A stretch of DNA of 64,000 nt. Source: Candidatus Hydrothermus pacificus. Its GTDB lineage: Bacteria; Hydrothermota; Hydrothermia; Hydrothermales; Hydrothermaceae. The first letter of the stretch is position 1; each line of letters opens with the position of its first letter. Made by a program: the position numbers and the translations under genes. The stretch is taken from assembly GCA_002011615.1 (NCBI GenBank), contig MTOH01000016.1:1267-65266 (forward strand), given 5' to 3'. The notes under the pieces are model-generated. The model had not been told where the DNA came from and made no database searches. It saw only the letters and a list, made by a program, of their open reading frames with translations. Positions 51,004 to 58,895 of the stretch are shown piece after piece.

Positions 51004-51375
51004 TCACCTCCTTTGAAGGTCAGGTCTTAATTTTTTTGCCTCACCTATATATATGTGGTTAACGCTTTTGTTTTTTGAATAGTAAAGAATAAGCGCTCTT
51101 ATTGTTCCTGGAAGTGAATCCTTATACACAGGTTCCTGAGAACACAGAACAGGCACATCCTTAAAACCCATCTCTCTCATTATTCTACCGGGAGAAACTG
51201 ATTTTAAATCATCGGTTATTGTAAAAAAGGCACAAACAACATCTTCGGGATTTATACCATTTTTAGCCATCATCTCATTCACCATACTTTTACCCTTTTC
51301 AATGATTTCATTCCTATCATCCTTCTGAACTTTTATCGCACCTCTTACACCCTTTATCCACCATCCGTCTTCCAT
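51004..51375 (-). CDS. aroH: chorismate mutase, AroH class
   Basis: KGVRGAIKV, CAFFTITDDLKSVSPGRIMREMG, VPVLCSQEP, HIYIGEAKKLRPDL. Confidence 0.93.
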   Translation of the reverse strand: MEDGWWIKGVRGAIKVQKDDRNEIIEKGKSMVNEMMAKNGINPEDVVCAFFTITDDLKSVSPGRIMREMGFKDVPVLCSQEPVYKDSLPGTIRALILYYSKNKSVNHIYIGEAKKLRPDLQRR

Positions 51376-52114
51376 TTTTTAATCCTCCTTTTAAAACATT
51401 TAAATGCTTTTTTATGAATTTATTTAAATCTCTTCCTTTTAAAATCCTTCTTGCTATTTCAGAACCAATTATAACTCCATCAATTAAATTTAAAATTTTT
51501 TTAACACTTTGAGGATTTTTAACCCCAAAACCGAGAAAAATTTTCCTGTCAGTTAAGTTTCTGAATTCTTTTAATTTCCTGCGGGTATATTCCGGGAAAT
51601 CCTCTCTTGCACCTGTTGTCCCCTTAACAGAGACAAAATAGATAAATAAGTTTGCAATCTCAGCTATTTTTAAAAATCTTTCAACAGAGGTTGAAGGGCT
51701 TGCAAGGGGCACAAAATCCAAATTGCATTTTTTAAACAGGGGCAGGTAATATCCTGCCTCTTCAAGGGGCAGGTCGGGTATAACAACTCCTGCCACTCCT
51801 TTATTCCCGGCCTTTTTAAGAAATTTCTCAAACCCGTAATTTAAAATGGGGTTTAAATAACTCATTATAATAAAAGGTTTTTTATTCCTTATTCTTTCAA
51901 TGGAGGAAAAAATAAAGTCAATGTCAACTTTTTCTTTTAAAGCAGTTTCATGAGCAATTTGCAGGTCAGAGCCATCAGCAAGTGGGTCTGAAAAGGGTAT
52001 TCCTATCTCAACATAATCGCCGTATTCAGAAAGTAATTTCAGATATTTTAAAAACCTTTTTCTGTCAGGAAAACCTGCTGTTATATAGGGAACAAAATAT
52101 TTTTTATTTTCCAT
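51317..52114 (-). CDS. trpA: tryptophan synthase alpha chain
   Basis: PYITAGFPDRKRFLKYL, VEIGIPFSDPLADGSDLQIAHETAL, VVIPDLPLEEA. Confidence 0.95.
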   Translation of the reverse strand: MENKKYFVPYITAGFPDRKRFLKYLKLLSEYGDYVEIGIPFSDPLADGSDLQIAHETALKEKVDIDFIFSSIERIRNKKPFIIMSYLNPILNYGFEKFLKKAGNKGVAGVVIPDLPLEEAGYYLPLFKKCNLDFVPLASPSTSVERFLKIAEIANLFIYFVSVKGTTGAREDFPEYTRRKLKEFRNLTDRKIFLGFGVKNPQSVKKILNLIDGVIIGSEIARRILKGRDLNKFIKKHLNVLKGGLKNGRRMVDKGCKRCDKSSEG

Positions 52115-53264
52115 TTTTATACCTCCAGTAAATATTTAAATCCTTTTCTCCTCTTCCTGAAAGACATACGAGAATTCTTTTGCCATTCATATTTTTTGAA
52201 ATTTTCCTTGCAAGGGCAAGGGCATGAGATGGTTCAAGAGCTGGAATAATACCCTCTTCCTCTGCACATTCTTCAAATGCAGAAATTGCTTCATCGTCAA
52301 AAACAGGAAAGTATTTTACCCTTTTTACTTGCTTTAAAAAACTGTGTTCAGGACCCACACCCGGGTAATCAAGCCCGGGCGCGATTGAATGGGTTTCTCT
52401 GACCTGACCCTTTTCATCCTGCAAGATATACGTTAAGGCACCGTGAAGAACTCCTTTTTTACCAAAGGAAAGGGTTGCTGATGTTTTGTCCCTGTCTGTG
52501 CCACCACCCTCTGCCCCCAGAATTTTAACCTCTTTATCTTTTACAAAGGCTGAAAAGATTCCTATGGAATTTGAGCCTCCTCCAACACAGGCAATAACAT
52601 AATCCGGAAGAGAACCACATCTTTTAATAAATTGTGTTCTTGCTTCTTTTCCTATTATGGATTGAAAATATTTTACAATTTCCGGGTAGGGTTTTGGACC
52701 AACGCAGGAGCCCAGAAGATAATGGGAGTTTTCAAAGTTTGTAATCCAGTCCCTTATTGCTTCATTTATTGCATCCTTTAAGGTTTTTGAACCTTTATCA
52801 ACTTCCACAACATCTGCACCGAGAAGTTTCATCTTTAAAACATTTTCCCTTTGCCTCTCAGCATCAATTTTACCCATATATATTGTGCATCCAATTCCTT
52901 CCTTTGCACATACTGCTGATGTTGCAAAACCGTGCTGACCAGCTCCTGTTTCGGCAATTATTCTTTTTTTATGCATAAATCTTGCAAGCAGAATTTGACC
53001 AATCGCATTGTTTATCTTATGAGCTCCTGTATGACACAAATCCTCCCTTTTAAAGTAAATTTCATTACCCCATTTTTTTGAAAGATTTTTTGCATGATAA
53101 AGGGGAGTTGGTCTTCCTGCATATTCTTTCAGGTAAATTTTGAATTTCTCTTTATATCTTTTGCTTTTTTTGAATTCTTTAAATGCCCTTTCAAGTTCAA
53201 AAAGTGAAGGCACAAGTGTCTCAGGCACATATATGCCTCCAAAGATTCCATATTCATGTCTCAT
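52104..53264 (-). CDS. trpB: tryptophan synthase beta chain
   Basis: GRPTPLYHAKNLSKKWGNEIYFKREDLCHTGAHKINNAIGQILLA, ETGAGQHGFATSA, GGGSNSIGIF. Confidence 0.98.
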   Translation of the reverse strand: MRHEYGIFGGIYVPETLVPSLFELERAFKEFKKSKRYKEKFKIYLKEYAGRPTPLYHAKNLSKKWGNEIYFKREDLCHTGAHKINNAIGQILLARFMHKKRIIAETGAGQHGFATSAVCAKEGIGCTIYMGKIDAERQRENVLKMKLLGADVVEVDKGSKTLKDAINEAIRDWITNFENSHYLLGSCVGPKPYPEIVKYFQSIIGKEARTQFIKRCGSLPDYVIACVGGGSNSIGIFSAFVKDKEVKILGAEGGGTDRDKTSATLSFGKKGVLHGALTYILQDEKGQVRETHSIAPGLDYPGVGPEHSFLKQVKRVKYFPVFDDEAISAFEECAEEEGIIPALEPSHALALARKISKNMNGKRILVCLSGRGEKDLNIYWRYKNGK

Positions 53265-53859
53265 TTTCAGCCTCCTTGATTTTTTCAACAATTTCAAAAA
53301 TCAAATTTTTATCTTTTATCCCGGGTTCTATCTCAACACCTCTTGAGATGTCAACTCCAAAGGGTCTTATTTTTTTGACAAAACCCTTTATGTTCTTTCT
53401 GTTCAGGTTTCCTGCGAATATCAGCGGGATTGAAGAAAACTCTTTTTTTATATCCAGTGCCAGTTCTTCAGGAGCATGGTCAAACCCTGATTTTTTGAAA
53501 TCAAAGAGAAGAAAATCAAAACCTATCATTTCAAACTGTTTCTCAGGATAGAAAATTCCTCTTATTTTCAAAAAATCCGAAAGGTTCTGATTTAAATCGT
53601 GATAGACCTGAATACCACTCAAACAAAGCTCCATGCACTTATCCTTTATGATGCTTTCATCCATTTCAGGGAAAATTCCTATTTTTGTAATAGGTGGCAT
53701 ATCTTTTATCATGCTTTTTAAATCGTCAAAGGAGATAAATCTCGGAGAGTTCCTGAAGAAAACAAATCCGACTGCATTTATACCCGCATTATAACAGGTA
53801 ATTGCATCCTGAATCCTTTTTATTCCGCATATTTTTATAAAGGTCTTTATTTTTTCCAT
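53254..53859 (-). CDS. trpF: phosphoribosylanthranilate isomerase
   Basis: IKICGIKRIQDAITCYNAGINAVGFVFFRNSPRFIS; FAGNLNRKNI; FGVDISRGVE. Confidence 0.93.
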   Translation of the reverse strand: MEKIKTFIKICGIKRIQDAITCYNAGINAVGFVFFRNSPRFISFDDLKSMIKDMPPITKIGIFPEMDESIIKDKCMELCLSGIQVYHDLNQNLSDFLKIRGIFYPEKQFEMIGFDFLLFDFKKSGFDHAPEELALDIKKEFSSIPLIFAGNLNRKNIKGFVKKIRPFGVDISRGVEIEPGIKDKNLIFEIVEKIKEAENET

Positions 53860-54584
53860 TCTCTAATCCATTCTTTTATAATTTTTTCAGGATTTTTCTC
53901 GAGCATAAGCCTTGTTCCGACCAGAAAACCATCGTATCCAAGAGATTTTATCTCTTTTATGGTTCCCAGGTTCTGTATACCACTTTCTGCTATTTTTATC
54001 ACCCTATCAGGAATATACATTCTCAGTTTTTTAAAAAGGGTTAAGTCTATCTCAAGGGTGGCAAGGTTTCTGGAATTTATTCCTATAATTTCTGCTCCTG
54101 CTCTCAATGATTTTTCAATTTCATAAGCAGAATGGCATTCAACCAGAGCAAAAAGCCCGAGTGTCCTGGATAGCTTTATAAGTTCTTTTAACCTTTCATA
54201 TTCAAGGATTTTTGCAATCAATAGGATACCATCAGCTCCCGCATTCTGGCTTTCAATCACCTGTTTTTTTGAAATTATAAAATCCTTTCTCAAAACTCCT
54301 ATTTTAAATTCTTTTTTAATTGTCTCTATATCCTTTATATTCCCACCAAAAAAGAAAGGTTCTGTTACCACAGAAATGAGATTCGCTCCCCCTTCTATGT
54401 ATTTTTGAACTTTTTCAAGAATGTTGAGCTCTTCTGAAATCACTCCTCTTGAAGGGGATTTTCTTTTTATCTCGGTTATAAAAAGGGGAGGTGAAGTTAA
54501 AAATTGAGGGAATTCTGGAGAGGGTTCTAAATCTTTTATACCTTTAACCCTTTCAACGGTTTTTTTAATTATCTTTGTTAACAT
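53847..54584 (-). CDS. trpC: indole-3-glycerol-phosphate synthase
   Basis: FITEIKRKSPSRGVIS, VVTEPFFFGG, VLRKDFIISKKQVIESQNAGADGILLIA, GINSRNLATLEID. Confidence 0.95.
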   Translation of the reverse strand: MLTKIIKKTVERVKGIKDLEPSPEFPQFLTSPPLFITEIKRKSPSRGVISEELNILEKVQKYIEGGANLISVVTEPFFFGGNIKDIETIKKEFKIGVLRKDFIISKKQVIESQNAGADGILLIAKILEYERLKELIKLSRTLGLFALVECHSAYEIEKSLRAGAEIIGINSRNLATLEIDLTLFKKLRMYIPDRVIKIAESGIQNLGTIKEIKSLGYDGFLVGTRLMLEKNPEKIIKEWIREWKK

Positions 54585-55578
54585 TTTCCCTCCTTAACCT
54601 CTGAATTAACTCCCGAGGTTTACCTGATTTTAAAACTTCAAGGGCTCTCTCAATCCCCTGTTTTAAATCTTTAACTTTCTGAAGAGCGAGGTATGCAATT
54701 GCAGAGTTAAGGGCAATAACACTTCTATCAGGCTCTCTGTGGCTGGAAAATAGCTCAAAAATCCTCTGCGCACTCTCCTGAGAAGATGAAACTTTAAGTT
54801 CATCCTCACCGGGAATAGAAAGTTTAAACTGAGATGTATCAATCTGAATTGTTTTATCAGGGTCTTCAGAACTATTTATATAAACCGTATCACCGGGAAT
54901 AGCCTCATCAAATCCAGCTTTTGATGTGTAAAAAAGAATTTTCCTGTTTAAAATATTAGCAGCTTTTGATAGTTTTAAGAGTATATCAGCATCAGGAACT
55001 CCTATTATCTGTGTCTCTGGAAAACAGGGATTTGTTAAAGGACCTAAAAGATTAAATATTGTTCTTATTCCAAGATTTTTTCTTATCTCAGCAACCCTCT
55101 TCATTGAAGGATGATAAAGAGGAGCAAATATAAAGGCAAAGTTGAATTTTTTTAAGTAGAGAAAAATCTCTTCAGGGTTTAATTTTGTTTTTATTCCAAG
55201 AGCCTCAAGAACATCTGCACTCCCGCTTTTACTCGAAATTCCCTTATTTCCGTGTTTTGCCACTTTAACTCCATCTGATGCAAGTAAAAGAGAAACAGCG
55301 GTTGATATGTTCCATGTATTTTTGCCATCCCCACCTGTTCCACAGGTATCAATATCAGGTCTTAAATCACCCAGTTCAGGCTTTACAGCTTTTTCAAGTA
55401 TTCCTTCCACAAAACCCGCAATTTCCTCTGGTGATTCTCCTTTTACCCTTAAAGCAACAAGAAGACCTGCTATCTGTTCGCCGGGCACTTCTCTGTCAAC
55501 AATGTTGAGCATCAGAGTTTTTGAAAGCCTCTCATCAATTTTTTCCTTTCTTGCTATCTTTTCAATCAACTCTTTCAT
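54565..55578 (-). CDS. trpD: anthranilate phosphoribosyltransferase
   Basis: DTCGTGGDGKNTWNISTAVSLLLASDGVKVAKHGNKGISSKSGSADVLEALG. Confidence 0.97.
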   Translation of the reverse strand: MKELIEKIARKEKIDERLSKTLMLNIVDREVPGEQIAGLLVALRVKGESPEEIAGFVEGILEKAVKPELGDLRPDIDTCGTGGDGKNTWNISTAVSLLLASDGVKVAKHGNKGISSKSGSADVLEALGIKTKLNPEEIFLYLKKFNFAFIFAPLYHPSMKRVAEIRKNLGIRTIFNLLGPLTNPCFPETQIIGVPDADILLKLSKAANILNRKILFYTSKAGFDEAIPGDTVYINSSEDPDKTIQIDTSQFKLSIPGEDELKVSSSQESAQRIFELFSSHREPDRSVIALNSAIAYLALQKVKDLKQGIERALEVLKSGKPRELIQRLRRENVNKDN

Positions 55579-55580
55579 TT

Positions 55581-56147
55581 TTATACCTCCAGAAAATTCT
55601 CAATTAATTTTTTTCCAGATTTTGTCCCGAAGGACTCGGGATGGAATTGAACTCCTTCGACCTTAAAATTTCTCATTCTTATACCCATTATTTCTCCATC
55701 CTTTGTAAACGCTGAAATTTCAAAAATCTCTGGCAGATTTGCCTCATCAATGATAAGGGAATGATATCTTGTTGCATAGAAAGGTGAATCAATGTTTGTA
55801 TAAATACCTTTTCCATCATGATATATTTCACATATCTTGCCGTGAACAACATTTTTTGCTTTTTTTATTTCAACACCGAATGCATATGCAATTGCCTGAT
55901 GTCCCAAACATATACCAAAAATGGGTATGCTCTTATAAAATTCTTTGATAAGGTTTATACATATCCCTGCATTTTTGGGATGCCCCGGTCCGGGTGATAG
56001 AAATATAAAATCAGGGGAAAGTTTTTTAACATCTTCAATACCAATTTCATCGTTCCTTTTTACAACTGTCCTGCAACCTGTCTCAAGAAGGTACTGGTAT
56101 ATGTTGTAAACAAAAGAATCGTAGTTGTCTATGAGAAGAACCTTCAT
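55581..56147 (-). CDS. trpG: anthranilate synthase glutamine amidotransferase component
   Basis: LLIDNYDSFVYNIYQYL, SPGPGHPKNAGI, GICLGHQAIAYAFG, GVQFHPES; start moved to MKVLLIDNYDSF. Confidence 0.95.
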   Translation of the reverse strand: MKVLLIDNYDSFVYNIYQYLLETGCRTVVKRNDEIGIEDVKKLSPDFIFLSPGPGHPKNAGICINLIKEFYKSIPIFGICLGHQAIAYAFGVEIKKAKNVVHGKICEIYHDGKGIYTNIDSPFYATRYHSLIIDEANLPEIFEISAFTKDGEIMGIRMRNFKVEGVQFHPESFGTKSGKKLIENFLEV

Positions 56148-56148
56148 T

Positions 56149-57480
56149 TCACACCTCCTCTGATAATAAAATCGCCCTTTTAAGGGCTTCACCTTTATTA
56201 TGACATTCTTCCCATTCTTTCTCGGGCAATGAGTCATGAACAATTCCTGCTCCTGCCTGATAGAAAAACTCTTTATCTCTCATAAAGATTGTTCTTATGA
56301 GTATTGCCTGATCCATATTGCCCTTTTCATCAAAATATCCGACAGCACCTGCATAGGGACCTCTTCTTGCGTCCTCAACCTCTTCTATTAACTCCATTGC
56401 TCTCACCTTTGGTGCTCCTGTCACGGTTCCTGCCGGGAAACAGGATTTTAAAAGTTCAAAAATGGATATTTTTTTATCTATCTTTGCTCTAACATAGGTG
56501 ACAAGATGCATCACATGAGAAAACCTTTCAACAACTCTGAATTTATCCACCTCAACGGTTCCGGGAATCGCAACTTTTCCGATATCGTTTCTTGCAAGGT
56601 CAACAAGCATAAGATGCTCGGCATTTTCTTTCTCATCATTTAAAAGTTCCTCTTCCATTTTCCTGTTTTTCCTTTCGTCTTCAAAAACAGGTCTTGTTCC
56701 TGCTATTGGACATGTAAGTATATTATTCCCCTCTTTTCTCACCAGCACTTCAGGTGAAGAACCTATTATCTTATATTCATCAAAATCAAGGTAAAAGAGA
56801 TAGGGCGAGGGGTTTAAAAATCGCAGTGCCCTGTAGATTTTAAAAGGTTCAACATCAACCCTGCCCTTAAATCTCATTGACATAACACATTGGAATATCT
56901 CTCCATTTCTAATCATGGTTTTTAAGTATCTGACTTTTTTTAAGAAATCTTCCTTTTTCTCAAGACAAAAAGGTCCTTCAACTCTAAACCTTCTAATATC
57001 CTCTTTAATTCTCTCTCTTTCAAGACATTCTTTTATCTGTTTCAAAAGATATTTGCTTTCTTCTTCATCCCTGTGAACCACCTGAACAGAGTGTTTCAAA
57101 TGGTCAAAAACAAGTAAGAATTCCGGAACCACATAAAGGGCATCGGGTATTTCAAAGGTCTTTTCATTTTTATCAGGTATATTCTCTATTGTTCTCACAG
57201 CATCATAACCCGTATATCCGACTATACCACCTGTAAATCTTAAATCCAGGTCTCTATCTTTCTTTGTTATTGAATATTCTTTTTCAAGTTCATGCCAGAG
57301 CCCTGTCTTTGAATCCAGCTTTTCAAACACTATCTTTTTACCCGATGAAAATCCTATGAAGCTGTATCTTCCAAGAGTTTTACCACCCAGAACACTTTCC
57401 AGCAGGAAAACAGGCTTAAAGTTTTTCAGCTTTAGAAAGGCTGAAACCGGAGTCTCCACATCTGCAATTATTCTTTTCAT
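56149..57480 (-). CDS. trpE: anthranilate synthase component I
   Basis: LFYLDFDEYKIIGSSPEVLVR, CPIAGTRP, LVDLARNDIGKVA, PAGTVTGAPKVRAMELIEE. Confidence 0.96.
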   Translation of the reverse strand: MKRIIADVETPVSAFLKLKNFKPVFLLESVLGGKTLGRYSFIGFSSGKKIVFEKLDSKTGLWHELEKEYSITKKDRDLDLRFTGGIVGYTGYDAVRTIENIPDKNEKTFEIPDALYVVPEFLLVFDHLKHSVQVVHRDEEESKYLLKQIKECLERERIKEDIRRFRVEGPFCLEKKEDFLKKVRYLKTMIRNGEIFQCVMSMRFKGRVDVEPFKIYRALRFLNPSPYLFYLDFDEYKIIGSSPEVLVRKEGNNILTCPIAGTRPVFEDERKNRKMEEELLNDEKENAEHLMLVDLARNDIGKVAIPGTVEVDKFRVVERFSHVMHLVTYVRAKIDKKISIFELLKSCFPAGTVTGAPKVRAMELIEEVEDARRGPYAGAVGYFDEKGNMDQAILIRTIFMRDKEFFYQAGAGIVHDSLPEKEWEECHNKGEALKRAILLSEEV

Positions 57481-57490
57481 AATTACCTCC

Positions 57491-57523
57491 AAAATAAAAA
57501 GCCCCCACCTTGAAGGTGGGGGC
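57491..57523 (-). terminator. proximal attenuator terminator upstream of trpE
   Basis: Minus strand GCCCCCACCT-TCA-AGGTGGGGGC followed by TTTTTATTTT. Confidence 0.93.
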
Positions 57524-57547
57524 TTCGGGTTCGGGCTTAATCAGGGG

Positions 57548-57625
57548 TTAACCCATAATGCCCGGGCCCCCACCTCTTCTGATAAACCAGTAATAATAAA
57601 GAGGTAAGGACCCGGGCATCATCAT
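57548..57625 (-). CDS. proximal leader peptide MMMPGSLPLYYYWFIRRGGGPGIMG
   Basis: SD AAGGAGAG upstream, ATG-ATG-ATG start, YYYWF codon run, stop before the terminator. Confidence 0.88.
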   Translation of the reverse strand: MMMPGSLPLYYYWFIRRGGGPGIMG

Positions 57626-57660
57626 TTCACTCTCTCCTTAAATTTTTCATTTTTTTATAA

Positions 57661-57690
57661 AATTAAAAACCCCCACTTTAAAGTGGGGGT
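57661..57690 (-). terminator. distal attenuator terminator
   Basis: ACCCCCACTTTAAAGTGGGGGT palindrome (57669-57690) followed on minus strand by TTTTAATT. Confidence 0.92.
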
Positions 57691-57715
57691 CTGGGTTTTC
57701 GGGTTTCGGGCGGGG

Positions 57716-57790
57716 TTAAATTTCTACACCCAGACCCCCGCTCTTTCTAAAATACCAGTAATATATTTTCAGGAGTCTGAGTGTTTTCAT
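57716..57790 (-). CDS. distal leader peptide MKTLRLLKIYYWYFRKSGGLGVEI
   Basis: ATG 57790, run of Ile-Tyr-Tyr-Trp-Tyr-Phe codons, TAA at 57716-57718; SD weak. Confidence 0.85.
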   Translation of the reverse strand: MKTLRLLKIYYWYFRKSGGLGVEI

Positions 57791-57819
57791 ATTTTTAACC
57801 CCAAAAATTTAAAAAGATA

Positions 57820-57849
57820 ATTTTAAAGCAAAAATGTTTTTTTTGTCAA
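57820..57849 (-). promoter_or_regulatory. sigma70-type promoter for the trp/aro operon
   Basis: Minus strand TTGACA (57844-57849), 18-bp spacer, TAAAAT (57820-57825), about 30 nt before distal leader ATG. Confidence 0.72.
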
Positions 57850-57893
57850 GTCAAACAAAACTTCACTGCATTAACCCAAAATTCCTCGCACAG

Positions 57894-57922
57894 TTGACAA
57901 AATAGATATGATACCTTATTAT
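57894..57922 (+). promoter_or_regulatory. divergent sigma70-type promoter for the OB/HD protein-secA operon
   Basis: TTGACA (57894-57899), 17-bp spacer, TATTAT (57917-57922). Confidence 0.72.
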
Positions 57923-57941
57923 TTATATACTTGATTATTAG

Positions 57942-58895
57942 ATGAAAAAGATTTTTGTCAAAGAGCTGGAGAAAGGAGAATTTGAAGATATATTCATAGT
58001 AAACAGGATAAAGAAAAAGGAAAGAAAAGATGGGGGATTTTTCTACGAACTCTATATCTCAGATAAAACGGGTGAAATGAAGGGTTATGTTTTTGATAAT
58101 ATAGCGGAGTTTGAGAAAAAACTGAAGGAAGGAGTTTATCAGGTAAAGGGAGAGGCTCGAGAGTTGTATGGAGAAATTGTATTTACACTAAAGGAGCTAA
58201 AAAAGGCAAGGGATGTGGAGATTAAGGACCTATTCCCATCCTCTCCAAGAGAAATAGACAGGATGGTAAATAACCTTGAAAACATTATCACAGACATTCA
58301 AAACCCTCATCTTAAAAAATTACTGGATTACTTTTTCAATGATCCGGAGATAAGAGAAAATTTTATAAATGCACCTGCTGCAAAAAAAATGCATCATGCT
58401 TATATAGGTGGTCTTCTTGAACACACTTTGAACGTAGTCGAAATTGCAGAATCTCTTGCAGAATCTTTGAGCAGAATGTACTCGGGTTTATCAAAGGATA
58501 TTCTAATAACAGGAGCCCTTTTACACGACATAGGGAAAATTAAAACTTATGAATACAGAGCAGGTATTGACATATCTGACAAAGGTAGACTGTTAGACCA
58601 TGTTTATTTCAGTCTTATAATGGTTCAGGAAAAAATTGACAAAATATCGGATTTTCCTGAGAATCTAAAATTAAGAATTCTTCATATGATTGCATCCCAT
58701 CACGGCGAAAAAAGTATGGGTGCACTGACAGAACCTATGACAGAAGAGGCTCTTCTCCTGCATTTTGCTGATTACATTGACACATTGATGTTTAAATTTA
58801 AAAGAGCAAGAGAAAACAGTAAAGAGGGGGCAAGATGGTCCGAATATCAAAGGGATTTACAGAGATTTATCTTTCTGGGAGGTGAAGAAGAATGA
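57942..58895 (+). CDS. OB-fold + HD domain 3'-5' exoribonuclease, YhaM/CBF1-like
   Basis: N-terminal OB-like region; [41 protein letters not shown]. Confidence 0.88.
   Translation: MKKIFVKELEKGEFEDIFIVNRIKKKERKDGGFFYELYISDKTGEMKGYVFDNIAEFEKKLKEGVYQVKGEARELYGEIVFTLKELKKARDVEIKDLFPSSPREIDRMVNNLENIITDIQNPHLKKLLDYFFNDPEIRENFINAPAAKKMHHAYIGGLLEHTLNVVEIAESLAESLSRMYSGLSKDILITGALLHDIGKIKTYEYRAGIDISDKGRLLDHVYFSLIMVQEKIDKISDFPENLKLRILHMIASHHGEKSMGALTEPMTEEALLLHFADYIDTLMFKFKRARENSKEGARWSEYQRDLQRFIFLGGEEE

Larger units (their letters stand above)
57491..57625 (-). promoter_or_regulatory. proximal aromatic-amino-acid transcription attenuator
   Basis: Segment 1 (57608-57619) pairs with 2 (57558-57569); 2 (57566-57575) is identical to terminator 3' arm (57501-57510) and pairs perfectly with terminator 5' arm (57514-57523). 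Confidence 0.88.
57661..57790 (-). promoter_or_regulatory. distal aromatic-amino-acid transcription attenuator
   Basis: Segment 1 (57772-57784) pairs 13 bp with 2 (57726-57738); 2 (57728-57739) pairs 12 bp perfectly with 57685-57696, which covers the terminator 5' arm. Confidence 0.88.
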
